A stretch of DNA of 64,000 bases from Rhodococcus spelaei (GCF_006704125.1 NZ_VIGH01000003.1:372001-436000); one strand, 5' to 3'. Positions 38,135-49,336 are shown, counted from the first letter of the stretch. Notes: a model not told the origin generated them from the sequence alone. A program made the numbers and translations.

Positions 38135-38192
38135 CTTCCTGTGCCGGTGGGGACACGAAACGCGCCGCCGCGCCGCCCCTCCCGACCGGTCC

Positions 38193-38198
38193 TACACT
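38193..38198 (+). promoter_or_regulatory. Putative -10 element of glycerate kinase gene
   Basis: TACACT ends 6 nt before ATG 38205. No Shine-Dalgarno sequence is present. Confidence 0.5.
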
Positions 38199-38204
38199 CT
38201 GCCG

Positions 38205-39287
38205 ATGCGAGTACTGATCGCCCCGGACTCGTTCGGAGACACGCTCACCGCGCCCGCGGCCGCGTCCGCGATGGCGTCGGGCTGGGCGCGGTCGCGACCC
38301 GGCGACCAGCTGATTCAGGCACCGCAGTCCGACGGCGGTCCGGGCTTCGTCGACGTTCTCGCCGGCCGGCTCGGCGAGGTGCACACCGCGACGGTGTCCG
38401 GCCCCCTCACCGCCGAGGTGAGCGCGCGCTGGCTGCTCGCCGACGGCGTCGCCTACATCGAGTCGGCGCAGGCCTGCGGGCTGCACCTGCTGGGCCGGTC
38501 GCCGGACCCGGACACCGCAGTCGCCGCGCACAGTCGGGGGGTCGGACAGTTGATCGGCGCGGCGCTCGACGCCGGCGCGACGACGGTGGTCGTCGGCCTC
38601 GGTGGCAGCGGCTGCACGGACGGCGGCCGCGGCATGATCGCCGCGCTCGCCGGCGGGGTGGAGGACGAGGCGGCGGTCCGCGCGGCAAGGGACCGGCTGC
38701 GCGGCGACCGGCTGATCGCGGCGACCGACGTCGAGCACCCGCTGCTCGGGCCGCACGGCGCCGCGGCGGTGTTCGGCCCGCAGAAGGGTGCCGATCCCGC
38801 GACCGTGACTGTGCTCGAGCAGCGCAATGCCACGTGGGCGACGATCCTCGACTCGGTCGCCGGGCGCGCGGTGACCGACGAGCCCGGCGCGGGCGCGGCG
38901 GGCGGAATCGGGGCGGCCCTGCTGGCGGTCGGGGCGAGCCGACGCGCCGGCGCCGAGGTGGTCGCCGAACTCACCGCACAGGATCACCTGCTCGCGTCGG
39001 CGGACGTCGTGCTCACCGGCGAGGGCCGGTTCGACCACCAGTCGCTGCGCGGCAAGCTGGTCGTGGCGCTGGCGCAGGCGGCCCGGCGGAGCGGGGTCCC
39101 GGTACTGGTCCTCGCCGGCCAGGTCCACCTCGACCCCGACGACGCGGAGCTCGCCGCGCTCGGGGTGGTCGAGGTGCATTCGGTCGCCGAGCACGCCGGT
39201 TCGGTGACGCTGGCCATGTCCGATGCCGCCCGACAGCTCGGCGACCTGGCCGAGACGGTCGCGCGGCGGTGGTCGAGCGGCAGGTGA
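38205..39287 (+). CDS. Glycerate kinase (GlxK/GarK family)
   Basis: A 360-residue enzyme that phosphorylates D-glycerate. The N-terminus [16 protein letters not shown] is the family signature (usually APDSFKGSLSA, here with D for K). [42 protein letters not shown] and the late [17 protein letters not shown] confirm it. The altered APDSFGDT in place of APDSFKGS removes a Lys that is usual in the family, so activity is likely but not certain. It has its own leaderless promoter. Confidence 0.9.
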   Translation: MRVLIAPDSFGDTLTAPAAASAMASGWARSRPGDQLIQAPQSDGGPGFVDVLAGRLGEVHTATVSGPLTAEVSARWLLADGVAYIESAQACGLHLLGRSPDPDTAVAAHSRGVGQLIGAALDAGATTVVVGLGGSGCTDGGRGMIAALAGGVEDEAAVRAARDRLRGDRLIAATDVEHPLLGPHGAAAVFGPQKGADPATVTVLEQRNATWATILDSVAGRAVTDEPGAGAAGGIGAALLAVGASRRAGAEVVAELTAQDHLLASADVVLTGEGRFDHQSLRGKLVVALAQAARRSGVPVLVLAGQVHLDPDDAELAALGVVEVHSVAEHAGSVTLAMSDAARQLGDLAETVARRWSSGR

Positions 39288-39324
39288 TCGGCGACGGGGG
39301 CGGTGGCAGTCGGGCGGGCAGCAG

Positions 39325-39375
39325 CAGGAATACTGCACCGGCAGGAACGCCGCATCGGCAGGAATACCGCGCGGC
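39325..39375. repeat. Three imperfect 17-bp tandem repeats
   Basis: CAGGAATACTGCACCGG, CAGGAACGCCGCATCGG and CAGGAATACCGCGCGGC follow one another without gaps. They lie between the glycerate kinase and HesB genes, about 50 bp upstream of the latter's start. Confidence 0.7.
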
Positions 39376-39427
39376 GGAGTACCGTTGAAGCGTTCACGGG
39401 TTTGGTACGAGCGAACAGGGAGAGCCC

Positions 39428-39781
39428 ATGACAGTCCAGAACGAAGAGACGACCGCGCACAAGGTCGTCATGACCGATGCCGCCGCGGCCAAGGCGAAGG
39501 CCCTGCTCGACCAGGAGGGCCGCGACGACCTGGCACTGCGCATCGCCGTGCAGCCCGGTGGTTGCGCCGGACTGCGCTACCAGCTGTTCTTCGACGACCG
39601 TAACCTCGACGGCGACCTCGTCGTCGACTTCGGTGGCGTCAGCCTCGCCGTGGACCGGATGAGCGCACCGTACGTCGAGGGCGCGTCCATCGACTTCGTC
39701 GACACCATCGAGAAGCAGGGCTTCACGATCGACAACCCGAACGCCACCGGCTCGTGCGCCTGTGGAGACTCGTTCAACTGA
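39428..39781 (+). CDS. HesB/IscA/ErpA-type iron-sulphur insertion protein
   Basis: A 117-residue A-type Fe-S carrier. Three Cys ligands are present, one in QPGGCAGLRYQ near residue 45 and a pair in GSCACGDSF at the end, although the last motif reads CAC rather than the common CGCG. The AGGGAGAGCCC Shine-Dalgarno sequence supports the ATG at 39428. It passes clusters to apoproteins, and LipA and the Rieske protein QcrA in this window are candidate clients. That link is inference. Confidence 0.93.
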   Translation: MTVQNEETTAHKVVMTDAAAAKAKALLDQEGRDDLALRIAVQPGGCAGLRYQLFFDDRNLDGDLVVDFGGVSLAVDRMSAPYVEGASIDFVDTIEKQGFTIDNPNATGSCACGDSFN

Positions 39782-39792
39782 TCTGAACCAAC

Positions 39793-39829
39793 CTCTGGCG
39801 CGGCATCCCTCTCGGGTGCCGCGCCAGAG
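39793..39829. terminator. Terminator after HesB gene
   Basis: CTCTGGCGCGGCA pairs perfectly (13 bp) with TGCCGCGCCAGAG, followed by TTGTGTGT. It is a good rho-independent terminator. Confidence 0.85.
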
Positions 39830-39899
39830 TTGTGTGTGGGGTGCGGCGGGTAGCCTAGGGACTTTGTGCCGTCGATGGGACGTGCACCGTCGAAACTGA

Positions 39900-40876
<977 letters not shown>

Positions 40877-40877
<1 letters not shown>

Positions 40878-40947
40878 GCGCCTCCGGCGCCCGTGAGTCC
40901 TTCTGGCCCCGACCGGGACCAGAAGGACTCACGGGCGCGAAGCGCTT
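40877..40947. repeat. Composite palindrome family B, copy 1 (fills convergent gap)
   Basis: From the kinase stop codon to the asnB stop codon, the whole 70-bp gap is structured. It has a GGCGCC-TCC-GGCGCC hairpin, a core palindrome with 16-bp arms (CCGTGAGTCCTTCTGG and CCAGAAGGACTCACGG at 40891-40906 and 40919-40934), and a GCGC-gaa-GCGC hairpin. A close copy lies at 59903-59972. Its position suggests a bidirectional terminator. Confidence 0.85.
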
Positions 40948-42873
40948 CTACACGTGGACCGGGTAGACCGGTTCCTGGATCTGCGGCACGATGCGCTTCT
41001 CGACGAAGATGCCGTGCCACACCATGAAGCACAGCACCGTCCAGAGCCGACGGCTGTGATCCGACGTACCCGCGCGGTGCTCGTTCAGCATCGACGCGAC
41101 CGCCGCCTTGTCGAAGATGTGGTCGGTCTGCGAGTCCGCGATCTGCTGGTGCGCCCAGTCGAACAGCTCGGTGCCCGCCAGCCAGTGCCGCAGCGGGACC
41201 GGGAAGCCGAGCTTGGCCCGGTGCAGCACGTGCGGCGGCACGATGCCCTCGAGCGCCTGCCGCAGCGCGTACTTCGTCGTCGTCTTGGTGATCTTCTGGT
41301 CCAGCGGCACCCGCGAGGCAACGTCGAAGACCTCGGTGTCGAGGAACGGCACCCGCAGCTCCAGCGAGTTCGCCATCGTCATCTTGTCGGCCTTGACCAG
41401 GATGTCGCCGCGCAGCCACGTGAACAGGTCCAGGTGCTGCATGCGGGCCACCGGGTCCCAGTCCCGTGACTGCGCGTAGATCGGCGCCGTCACGTCCTGA
41501 TGGGTCCACTCGGGACGGAAGTCGCGCAGCACGGCCCGCAGTTGCGCGTCGTTGAAGCTGCGCGCGTTGCCGTAGTACCGCTCCTCGAGCGTCATAGAAC
41601 CCCGGTTGAGCAGGCTCTTGCCGCGGGTGCCGTCAGGGATCCGGTCCGACAGTTTGCCCGCGGCGCGCCGCAGCGACTTCGGCAGGTACTCGAACGGCTT
41701 GAGCGAGAGCGGCTCACGGTAGATCGTGTAGCCGCCGAACAGCTCGTCCGCGCCCTCGCCCGAGAGCACCACCTTGACGTGCTTACGGGCCTCCTTCGCG
41801 ACGAACCACAGCGGGACCAGCGCCGGGTCGGCGACCGGGTCGTCCAGGTACCAGACGATCTCCGGGATCGCGGCCGCGAACTCGGCCGGGGAAACGACCT
41901 TGACGATGTGGCGCGCACCGATCGCGGCGGCGGACTCGGCGGCGACGTCGACCTCCGAGTAGCCCTCGCGCTCGAACCCGGTGGTGAAGGTGATCAGGTT
42001 CGGGTTGTGCCGCATCGCCAGCGCGGCGATGGCGGTCGAGTCGATGCCGCCCGACAGGAACGAGCCGACGGTCACGTCCGCGCGCATGTGCTTGGCGACG
42101 GAGTCCTCGAGCGCTTCGGCGATCTCGCGGTAGCGCGCCTGCTCGGTGCCCGCCGCGAACGGCTTGACCGGGAAGTTCGGGGTGAAGTAGCGGGTGATGC
42201 GCGGCGCCTCGCCCGGGCGGACCCATGCGTACGAGCCCGACTCGAGCCTGCGGATCTGGGCGTGCAGTGTTTCGGGCTCCGGGACGTACTGCAGGACCGT
42301 GTAGTGCTCGATCGCGCGCGGATCGAGTTCGGTCCCGATGCCGATCACGTCGGCGAGTTCGAGCAGGCTCTTCTTCTCGCTGCCGAACGCGGTGCCGGCC
42401 GAACCGGTAGCGATGAACAGCGGCTTGATGCCGAACGGGTCGCGGGCGATGAACAGTTCGCGGGTCTCGGTGTCCCAGACGGCGAAGGCGAACATGCCTC
42501 GCAGCCGGCGCACCGCGTCCGCACCCCAGTAGTGGAATGCGGCGACGATCGCCTCGCTGTCGCCCTCGGTGTGGAACTGTGCCTCGTGGTCGCGGGCGAG
42601 TTCCGCACGGATCTCCAGGTAGTTGTAGATCTCGCCGTTGAAGGTCAGCGCGTAGCGCGTCGGGTTCTCCGGAGGACCCCAGCGCAGCGGCTGGTGCGAA
42701 TGCTCGATGTCGATGATCGAGAGCCGGTTGAAGCCGAACACCAGGTCGCCGTCATGCCAGGTGCCGTGCTCGTCGGGACCCCGATGGCGCAGGCAGTGCA
42801 TCGCGGAATCGACGCGCGCGACGCCGTCGTCCGTGGTTCCTTCGGAAGTCAGTAGCCCGAGCAGTCCGCACAC
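40948..42873 (-). CDS. asnB: Glutamine-dependent asparagine synthetase family amidotransferase (AsnB/LtsA)
   Basis: A 641-residue two-domain enzyme. The start is GTG 42873 because it places Cys at position 2, the class II glutaminase nucleophile exposed after Met removal (MCGLLGLL). The glutaminase domain shows RHRGPDEHGTW, FNRLSIIDIEHSHQPL and TFNGEIYNY. The synthetase domain has the PP-loop SFLSGGIDST near residue 265. In Corynebacteriales this gene (ltsA in C. glutamicum) amidates diaminopimelate in peptidoglycan, so asparagine synthesis should not be assumed. It is divergent from ctaC. Confidence 0.95.
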   Translation of the reverse strand: MCGLLGLLTSEGTTDDGVARVDSAMHCLRHRGPDEHGTWHDGDLVFGFNRLSIIDIEHSHQPLRWGPPENPTRYALTFNGEIYNYLEIRAELARDHEAQFHTEGDSEAIVAAFHYWGADAVRRLRGMFAFAVWDTETRELFIARDPFGIKPLFIATGSAGTAFGSEKKSLLELADVIGIGTELDPRAIEHYTVLQYVPEPETLHAQIRRLESGSYAWVRPGEAPRITRYFTPNFPVKPFAAGTEQARYREIAEALEDSVAKHMRADVTVGSFLSGGIDSTAIAALAMRHNPNLITFTTGFEREGYSEVDVAAESAAAIGARHIVKVVSPAEFAAAIPEIVWYLDDPVADPALVPLWFVAKEARKHVKVVLSGEGADELFGGYTIYREPLSLKPFEYLPKSLRRAAGKLSDRIPDGTRGKSLLNRGSMTLEERYYGNARSFNDAQLRAVLRDFRPEWTHQDVTAPIYAQSRDWDPVARMQHLDLFTWLRGDILVKADKMTMANSLELRVPFLDTEVFDVASRVPLDQKITKTTTKYALRQALEGIVPPHVLHRAKLGFPVPLRHWLAGTELFDWAHQQIADSQTDHIFDKAAVASMLNEHRAGTSDHSRRLWTVLCFMVWHGIFVEKRIVPQIQEPVYPVHV

Positions 42874-43096
42874 AGCGTCCAATACCTCAATTCAGTCCTG
42901 GGGGAGGCTCCATGCTGGTTGGAACAGGTATGGAGCGGATTGCCGAATAACTCTGCCCGAGTATGCCGCAGACTCGCCGAACTGTTGGTTGTGACCCGAG
43001 GGTGGATGGGCGCCAGCTTTGGTCTACGCTGCGTAGTATTCGGGCTTCCCGCTGGGCTGCCCCTATTCATTTTGCGGCGATCAGGAAGGCGTGAAC

Positions 43097-44161
43097 GTGG
43101 CGCAGAGTCGGATCCTTCGGCGAGCGGGGCTAGCAGCATCTTTGGGCCTAGCCGCCATGCTGCTGTCGGGATGTTCGATCGACAATTCGGTGCTTCGGTT
43201 CGGATGGCCGTCGGGCATTACCCCGCAGGCTGAGCGGATGCGTGAGCTGTGGACCTGGTCGGTCATCGCCGCCCTGTTCATGGGTGTGATCGTGTGGGGC
43301 CTGACGTTCTGGGTGGTGATCTTCCACCGGAAGAAGAAGGACTCTCCCGAGTTCCCCCGGCAGACGGCGTACAACGTCCCGTTGGAGCTCTTCTACACGG
43401 CGGTGCCGTTCGTCATCATCGCGGTGCTCTTCTACTTCACCGTGGTCGTGCAGAACTACGTCCACGAGAAGAAGGACGACCCGAACGTGGTCGTCGACGT
43501 GACCGCGTACCAGTGGAACTGGAAGTTCGGTTACCGCAGCATCGATCTGCGTGAGGGCGGCGCCAAGTACGACGGCGTTGACGTGGCGGCACAGGCCGCG
43601 GCCGAGCGTCCGGCCGAGGAGCAGGAAGTCCACGGCAACCTGGTGCCCGGGCCGATCAACGGCAAGAGCAAGAACGACCTGTCGTACCTGCATTACGACA
43701 AGATCGAGACCGTCGGCTCCAGCAACGAGATCCCGATCCTCGTGCTCCCGACCGGCAAGCGTATCGAGTTCCAGCTCGCCTCGGCCGACGTCATCCACGC
43801 GTTCTGGGTTCCGGAGTTCCTGTTCAAGCGGGACGTCATGCCGAACCCGAAGGAGAACCACTCGGACAACGTCTTCCAGATCAGCGAGATCGAGAAGGAA
43901 GGCGCGTTCGTCGGACGTTGCGCCGAGATGTGCGGTACCTACCACGCGATGATGAACTTCGAGGTCCGCGCCGTGAGCCCGGAGAAGTTCGCCAAGTACG
44001 TCGAGCTGCGCAAGCCGGCGGACGAGGGTGGACGCGCGCTGACCACTGCGGAGGCGCTCAACGAGATCGGCGAGTCGCCGGTCGCGACGTCGACGCATCC
44101 GTTCAACACCGAGCGGACGTACCGCCAGGCCACCGACGTCCTCCAGGGCGAGTACCAGTAG
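43097..44161 (+). CDS. ctaC: Cytochrome c oxidase subunit II (aa3 type)
   Basis: A 354-residue lipoprotein-type subunit II. The signal ends in LSGC near residue 26, two transmembrane helices follow (about 50-75 and 95-120), and then the periplasmic cupredoxin domain. The CuA site is seen as [10 protein letters not shown] and [14 protein letters not shown] (two Cys, Glu, His, Met). A charged insertion near residues 160-205 is typical of Actinobacteria. GTG 43097 is chosen because AGGAAGG lies 7 nt upstream of it, while GTG 43091 is too close. It operates with the bcc complex as a supercomplex. Confidence 0.95.
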   Translation: MAQSRILRRAGLAASLGLAAMLLSGCSIDNSVLRFGWPSGITPQAERMRELWTWSVIAALFMGVIVWGLTFWVVIFHRKKKDSPEFPRQTAYNVPLELFYTAVPFVIIAVLFYFTVVVQNYVHEKKDDPNVVVDVTAYQWNWKFGYRSIDLREGGAKYDGVDVAAQAAAERPAEEQEVHGNLVPGPINGKSKNDLSYLHYDKIETVGSSNEIPILVLPTGKRIEFQLASADVIHAFWVPEFLFKRDVMPNPKENHSDNVFQISEIEKEGAFVGRCAEMCGTYHAMMNFEVRAVSPEKFAKYVELRKPADEGGRALTTAEALNEIGESPVATSTHPFNTERTYRQATDVLQGEYQ

Positions 44162-44210
44162 TCGTGCCGACGGCACCCAAGACCCATCAACCGCTGAAGG
44201 ACGAGCTGAT

Positions 44211-44627
44211 ATGAAGATCGAAGCCAAGCTCTTTGAGATTTTGACGGTGTTTTTCATCCTCGTCGGAATCGTGTACGGCGTGTTCACCGCCGCATCGAGG
44301 ACGGGCATCGAGTGGGCCGGCCTGACCGCCATCGCGCTGTCGGCCGGACTGACCCTCATCGTCGGAACCTACTTCCGCTTCGTGGCGCGTCGCCTCGATA
44401 CCCGCCCCGAGGACTACGACGACGCCGAGATCTCTGACGGCGCAGGCGATCTGGGCTTCTTCAGCCCGGGCAGCTTCTGGCCGATCCTGGTCGCCGCGTC
44501 CGCCGGATTCGCCGCCATCGCACTCGCGTTCTTCCAGCCGTGGTTGATCGTCGTGGCAGTGGCGCTGATCCTCGCGTCGGCCGCGGGCCTGGTGTTCGAG
44601 TACCACGTCGGACCCGAGAAGCACTAG
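44211..44627 (+). CDS. ctaF: Cytochrome c oxidase subunit IV (actinobacterial)
   Basis: A 138-residue membrane protein with four hydrophobic helices in two pairs (about 8-30, 36-58, 88-104 and 108-130), separated by an acidic loop ([17 protein letters not shown]). This is the actinobacterial aa3 oxidase subunit IV, conserved directly downstream of ctaC (M. tuberculosis Rv2199c). The 49-bp gap and a CTGAAGGACGAGC ribosome-binding stretch indicate cotranscription with ctaC. A strong terminator follows. Confidence 0.93.
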   Translation: MKIEAKLFEILTVFFILVGIVYGVFTAASRTGIEWAGLTAIALSAGLTLIVGTYFRFVARRLDTRPEDYDDAEISDGAGDLGFFSPGSFWPILVAASAGFAAIALAFFQPWLIVVAVALILASAAGLVFEYHVGPEKH

Positions 44628-44640
44628 CAGTACACCCACG

Positions 44641-44688
44641 ACGCCGAGGGCCCCGAACTCCCACCAGGAGTTTCGGGGCCCTCGGCGT
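44641..44688. terminator. Strong terminator between ctaF and ThDP enzyme gene
   Basis: ACGCCGAGGGCCCCGAACTCC pairs with GGAGTTTCGGGGCCCTCGGCGT over about 21 bp with one bulge and a CACCA loop. It lies between convergent genes. Confidence 0.9.
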
Positions 44689-44720
44689 CGCTGAAGCTCC
44701 TGTCGGGGCGGGCCTTCGAC

Positions 44721-46277
44721 TCAGAACAGCGCCGGAATGCGGGCGTCGATCAGATGCGGACCGGGCTCGGCCAACGCCGCCGCGAACTGCGCGGCGAGCT
44801 CCTCACAGGTGGTTGCCGCACTCGCCGGGACACCGAAACCCTCGGCGATCTTCGCGAAGTCCATCGTCGGCCTGGTCAGGTCAAGCAGATCGTTCGCCTT
44901 CGGTCCACCCGCCTGCGCACCGACGCGGGACAGTTCCAGCTTCAGGATTGCGTACGCGCTGTTGTTGAGCAGCACGGTCGTCACGTTCAGGTTCTCCCTG
45001 GCCATCGTCCACAGCGCCGAGATGGTGTAGGCCGCGCTGCCGTCCGCCTGCAGCGCGATCACCGGACGATCCGGAGCGGCGACCGCGGCGCCGACCGCGA
45101 CCGGCAGTCCCTGCCCGATCGCGCCACCGGTGAGGGTGAGCACGTCGTGGCGCGGTGACCCGGCGGTGGCCGTCGGCAGCAGGATGCCGGACGTGTTCGA
45201 CTCGTCGGAGATGATCGCATTCTCGGGTAGCAGGGCGCCGATGACCTGAACCCAGTTCTGCGCGGTCAACTCGCCGGACGGTACCGCGACGTCGGTCGCG
45301 GGCGCGAGCCGAGGCTCCGTGCCGGGGCCGAGCAGGTCCGCGAGGTGTTCCAGCGCGGCGACCACGTCGGTGTCCAGACCCGCGAGGTGGTGCACGGTCG
45401 CACCCTCGGGGACCAGGTCGCTCGGCTTACCCGGGTAGGCGAAGAAGGACACCGGTGCGCGGGTGCCCGCCACGATCAGGTTCTCGACCCCGTCCAACTG
45501 GAACGCGGCCTGCTCGGCAAGGTAGCCGATTCGCTCGAGTGCGGGGACACCGGCGCCGCGGGTCAGCCTGGCAGGGAACGTCTCGACCATCGCGCGGGCT
45601 CCGGTGGCGGCGGCGATGCGGTCGGCGGCCGCGAGGCCGCGCGCGGTGGTTGCCGGGCCACCGACGAGCAGCACCGAGTTCTGCCCGGAGCGCAAGAGTT
45701 CGGCGAGATCGGCGACGACGGCAGGGTCGGGTCCGGTGGGGGAGGACGGTGTGATCGGCGCCGCAGCTTCGGCGCCCTCGTCCCACGAGATATCGGCCGG
45801 CAGAATCAGATTCGCGATCCTGGCGGGGGACGACAGCGACGCCGCGACCGCCTCCGCCGCATCCCGGCCGACGTCGGCACCGGATTCGGTGCGGCGTACC
45901 CATCCGTGGCTCCACTCGGCCAGCGGCTCGATGTCCGACTCGAGCGGCGCGTCGTACTTCTTGTGACAGGTGGCGTGGTCGCCGATGACGTTGACGATGG
46001 GGACGTGGGCGCGGCGCGCGTTGTGCAGATTGGCCAGGCCGTTGCCCAGGCCGGGGCCCAGGTGCAGCAGGGTGGCGGCGGGCCGACCCGTGACGCGGGC
46101 GTAGCCGTCGGCCGCGCCGGTCACCACACCCTCGGACAGACACAACACGCCCCGCATCTGCGGCACTGAATCGAGCGCGGCGACGAAGTGCATCTCCGAG
46201 GTGCCGGGGTTGCCGAAGCACACCCGGACTCCCGAGTCGACGAGTGTGGTGATCAGTGCCTGCGCACCGTTGCTCAT
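44721..46277 (-). CDS. Thiamine diphosphate-dependent enzyme (acetolactate synthase/benzoylformate decarboxylase-like)
   Basis: A 518-residue three-domain ThDP enzyme. The activating Glu is in CLSEGVVTGAADGYAR near residue 50, the central domain is NAD/FAD-type Rossmann-like (VLLVGGPATTARGL), and the C-terminal domain has ALQADGSAAYTISALW, with NN after about 25 residues. It therefore follows the GDG-NN ThDP motif with the first Gly replaced by Ala. The start has a GAAAGG Shine-Dalgarno sequence. It is annotated in relatives as an acetolactate synthase large subunit or MdlC-like protein, and no small subunit is adjacent. It sits between ctaF and qcrB, a place where mycobacteria carry other genes (mmpS3 and a membrane protein). 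Confidence 0.88.
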   Translation of the reverse strand: MSNGAQALITTLVDSGVRVCFGNPGTSEMHFVAALDSVPQMRGVLCLSEGVVTGAADGYARVTGRPAATLLHLGPGLGNGLANLHNARRAHVPIVNVIGDHATCHKKYDAPLESDIEPLAEWSHGWVRRTESGADVGRDAAEAVAASLSSPARIANLILPADISWDEGAEAAAPITPSSPTGPDPAVVADLAELLRSGQNSVLLVGGPATTARGLAAADRIAAATGARAMVETFPARLTRGAGVPALERIGYLAEQAAFQLDGVENLIVAGTRAPVSFFAYPGKPSDLVPEGATVHHLAGLDTDVVAALEHLADLLGPGTEPRLAPATDVAVPSGELTAQNWVQVIGALLPENAIISDESNTSGILLPTATAGSPRHDVLTLTGGAIGQGLPVAVGAAVAAPDRPVIALQADGSAAYTISALWTMARENLNVTTVLLNNSAYAILKLELSRVGAQAGGPKANDLLDLTRPTMDFAKIAEGFGVPASAATTCEELAAQFAAALAEPGPHLIDARIPALF

Positions 46278-46442
46278 GGGACTACCTTTCATCCGAAGGC
46301 GACGCGGCGGTCAGATCGGGGAACGGCGCCGGCAACGTCGCGGTGCGGTTCAGGCGGGGGTACGTGCACGCGCTCACCTCGTCCCGTCGAATACATCCGT
46401 GTATCGAATCCAAGCACGGGTGACCGAGCGTGGGGGTGTGAA

Positions 46443-46501
46443 CGACACAACGAGGAAGGCCCCGAACCCTTGGTGGGTTCGGGGCCTTCCTCGTTGTGTC
46501 G
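46443..46501. terminator. 27-bp perfect hairpin terminator after qcrB
   Basis: The arms 46443-46469 (starting CGACACAACGAGGAAGG) and 46475-46501 are complementary over 27 bp without a mismatch, around a TTGGT loop. It lies 13 bp downstream of the qcrB stop (minus strand) and upstream of the ThDP gene. It is exceptionally long for a terminator. Confidence 0.85.
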
Positions 46502-46514
46502 AGCTAGCGTCGGC

Positions 46515-48203
46515 TCAGTGCTTGCTGCCGTCTCCCGACGGCTCCTGGCCGTCGGCGTACGACCCGTGGCCGTGCGTCTTGTCCTGGTAGTCCTTCAGGA
46601 TCGCGAGCTGCTCGTGCTCCTTCTGGTGCTCGGCCGCGAGCAGGGCCGATGCCTCGTCGGACGGATCCGCGACCAGCAGGCTGCCGGAGCCGGGCTTGCC
46701 GGCCGAGCCGAGCTTGTTCATCTTCTTCGGGACCGGTGCGCCCTGGTACTCCAGCGGGAGCGGGTGGCCGTGATCGTCCACGGGTCCGAGGGGCTGGTGA
46801 ACCTCGACGTACTCGCCGTGCGGCAGGCGCTTGATGACGCCCGTCTCGATGCCGTGCTCGAGCACCCCGCGGTCGCTGCGCTGAAGTCCCAGGCAGAACC
46901 GGTAGGTGACGAAGTAGGCGATCGGGGGCAGCAGAACCGCACCGATACGACCGATCCAGGTCATCGCGTTCAGGGAGATGTCGAACTTGTACGCGATGAT
47001 GTCGTTGACGCACATGATGGTCAGGATCGCGTAGAAGGTGATCGCCATGACGCCGAGCGACGTACGAACCGGCACGTCACGAGGACGCTGCAGCAGGTTG
47101 TGGTGCGCGTCGTCCTTGGTGAACTTCTTCTCGATCCACGGGTAGCAGATCAGCACCGTGAGGACGAGGCCCATGATCAGGGCCACCGCGAACACCGCAG
47201 GAATCGTGTAGCGGCCGAAGAGGTAGACCTCCCACGCCGGCCACAGTCGGGCGAGGCCGTCCGTCCACATCATGTAGAAGTCGGGCTGGCTGCCGGCCGA
47301 CACCTGCGACGGGTTGTAGGGGCCGATTGCCCAGATCGGGTTGATCTGCAGCACGCCGCCCATCACCGCGAGGATGCCGAACGTGAAGGCGAAGAACGCG
47401 CCACCCTTGAGGGCGAACACGGGCAGGATGCGGACACCGACGACGTTCTGCTCGGTGCGACCGGTGCCGGGGAACTGCGTGTGCTTCTGGTACCAGACCA
47501 GCGCCAGGTGCGCGCCGATCAGGGCCAGGATGATGCCGGGCAGCAGCAGCACGTGCGCGACGTACAGGCGGGGGATGATCAGCTCGCCGGGGAAGTCACC
47601 GTCGAAGACCAGCCACTGCATCCAGGTACCGATCACCGGGATGCTCAGCGTGATGCCGGACAGCGCGGCGCGCAGGCCCGTGCCGGACAGCAGGTCGTCG
47701 GGCAGGGAGTAACCGAAGAAGCCCTCGAACATCGCCAGGATCAGCAGCAGGCAGCCGATGACCCAGTTCGCCTCACGCGGGCGACGGAACGCGCCGGTGA
47801 AGAAGATGCGCAGCAGGTGCACGATGATCGACGCGGCGAACATCAGCGCGGCCCAGTGGTGGATCTGACGGACGAACAGACCGCCGCGGACCTCGAAGGA
47901 CAGGTTCAGTGCGGTCTCGTACGCCCGCGACATCTCGACGCCGCGCAGCGGCTGGTAGGCGCCGTTGTAGACGACCTCGGACATCGAGGGGTCGAAGAAC
48001 AGCGTCAGGTACACACCCGAGATCAGCAGGATGACGAAGCTGTAGAGCGCGATCTCGCCGAGCATGAAGGACCAGTGGGTCGGGAAGACCTTGTTGATCT
48101 GCTTCCGCATGCCCGAGGCGAGGTGGTAGCGCGAATCGAGGTTCTCGCCGGCCTTCGCGGCGTGGGCTGCGACCTTGGACTGGCCGCCAACTGTGGTTGT
48201 CAT
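46515..48203 (-). CDS. qcrB: Menaquinol-cytochrome c reductase cytochrome b subunit
   Basis: A 562-residue cytochrome b with eight to nine transmembrane helices. Haem-ligand His residues are in [11 protein letters not shown] and [26 protein letters not shown]. The PEWY-equivalent quinol loop reads PDFYMMW, as in actinobacterial QcrB. A long cytoplasmic C-terminal extension (about residues 430-562), rich in His and charged residues, is typical of the group. ATG 48203 overlaps the qcrA stop (ATGA). It oxidises menaquinol in the bcc-aa3 supercomplex. Confidence 0.96.
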   Translation of the reverse strand: MTTTVGGQSKVAAHAAKAGENLDSRYHLASGMRKQINKVFPTHWSFMLGEIALYSFVILLISGVYLTLFFDPSMSEVVYNGAYQPLRGVEMSRAYETALNLSFEVRGGLFVRQIHHWAALMFAASIIVHLLRIFFTGAFRRPREANWVIGCLLLILAMFEGFFGYSLPDDLLSGTGLRAALSGITLSIPVIGTWMQWLVFDGDFPGELIIPRLYVAHVLLLPGIILALIGAHLALVWYQKHTQFPGTGRTEQNVVGVRILPVFALKGGAFFAFTFGILAVMGGVLQINPIWAIGPYNPSQVSAGSQPDFYMMWTDGLARLWPAWEVYLFGRYTIPAVFAVALIMGLVLTVLICYPWIEKKFTKDDAHHNLLQRPRDVPVRTSLGVMAITFYAILTIMCVNDIIAYKFDISLNAMTWIGRIGAVLLPPIAYFVTYRFCLGLQRSDRGVLEHGIETGVIKRLPHGEYVEVHQPLGPVDDHGHPLPLEYQGAPVPKKMNKLGSAGKPGSGSLLVADPSDEASALLAAEHQKEHEQLAILKDYQDKTHGHGSYADGQEPSGDGSKH

Positions 48204-49336
48204 GAACGACGCTCCCAAAATCCGGGGCCGAGAGCCTCGATGAAGTCACCGTTGGCGACGAGGAAGCCCTCTTTGTTGACAGTAATCGGCAACTGCGGGA
48301 GTGCGCGAGCGGCAGGACCGAAGATCGGCTTTCCGTACTGCAGAGCATCGAACTGGGACTGGTGGCACGGGCAGAGGATCCGGTTGGTCTGCTGCTCGTA
48401 CAGGGAGGTCGGGCAGCCCAGGTGGGTGCACAACTTCGAGTAGGCCCAGTAGTCGCCGAAGTTGAAGCTCTCCTGGCCCTTGCGGCGAACTGCGCGGTCG
48501 CTGTCCTCGGTCCGCAGGCGAATGAGCATGACCGGGTTGTCGGCACGCTTGAGTGCGTGGGACAGGGCCCTCTCGTTGCCACGCTCGGTTTCACGGAACG
48601 GGAACACGGTCTCCATCGCGCCGGCGTCGAGGTCCTCGGGGCGAACGAGGACGATGTCCTCCGGGCGTCCGGTGTTCCGTCGCAGGTAGATGGTCTCGCC
48701 GGGGAAGTTCGGCGTCCAGCCGGACGTCCACAGGTCGGACTTGTCGCCCTTGGCCCACGGGTTCTTGATCATGCCGCCGAGCGGCATGATCGCCATGATG
48801 CCGAGTGCGCCCGCACCGAAGCCGAGGCTGCGCTTGATCAGCTTGCGGCGACCGATCGTCGAGGTGTCGAGCGAGTCGCTCAGCTCGGCGACGATGGTCT
48901 TCTTGTCGACCAGGGCGGAGCCGCCGTCGTGGCGGTCCTGGATCGAGACCTCTTCGGGAACGAACTTCTTCGTGAACTTCACCGCGCCGACACCGAGACC
49001 GAGGATCGCCAGACCCATGGTCAGACCGATCAGCGGGGTGTACAGGTTGTACGCGCTGTAGCCCTCCTCGCCCATGCCCTTGTACTCCCAGGGCCAGAAG
49101 AGGTAGATCGCGATGAACGCGATGGCCGAGACGCCGGCGAGAGCGAACCAGAAGGCGACGCTGCGCTCGGCGCGCTTCTCGGCCTTCGTGCCCTCGACCG
49201 TCCAGCGCTCGCGGCGGAACGCAACGTCGACGCCGTCGAGGTTGGTACCGAGCTCGACGAGCTCGTCGCGACTCATCGCGGCGAGTTCGTCCTCGGTGTA
49301 CTTCTTCGGCGTGTCGCCGTGACCGGCGTCGCTCAT
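48200..49336 (-). CDS. qcrA: Menaquinol-cytochrome c reductase Rieske subunit
   Basis: A 378-residue actinobacterial Rieske protein. The long N-terminus has two helices near residues 65-85 and 100-125, a third transmembrane helix follows ([18 protein letters not shown]), and then the [2Fe-2S] domain with CTHLGC and CPCHQS near residues 310-330. The signature RRKLIKRS sits just before the third helix, resembling a twin-arginine region. Starts and stops overlap qcrB and qcrC by 4 bp each. Confidence 0.96.
   Translation of the reverse strand: MSDAGHGDTPKKYTEDELAAMSRDELVELGTNLDGVDVAFRRERWTVEGTKAEKRAERSVAFWFALAGVSAIAFIAIYLFWPWEYKGMGEEGYSAYNLYTPLIGLTMGLAILGLGVGAVKFTKKFVPEEVSIQDRHDGGSALVDKKTIVAELSDSLDTSTIGRRKLIKRSLGFGAGALGIMAIMPLGGMIKNPWAKGDKSDLWTSGWTPNFPGETIYLRRNTGRPEDIVLVRPEDLDAGAMETVFPFRETERGNERALSHALKRADNPVMLIRLRTEDSDRAVRRKGQESFNFGDYWAYSKLCTHLGCPTSLYEQQTNRILCPCHQSQFDALQYGKPIFGPAARALPQLPITVNKEGFLVANGDFIEALGPGFWERRS

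Noticed and set aside
42874-43096. A small gene between asnB and ctaC
   Set aside because: The 222-bp gap has only short frames without RBS. CTACGC-T-GCGTAG near 43024 is a small palindrome within the divergent promoter zone, not enough to call a site.
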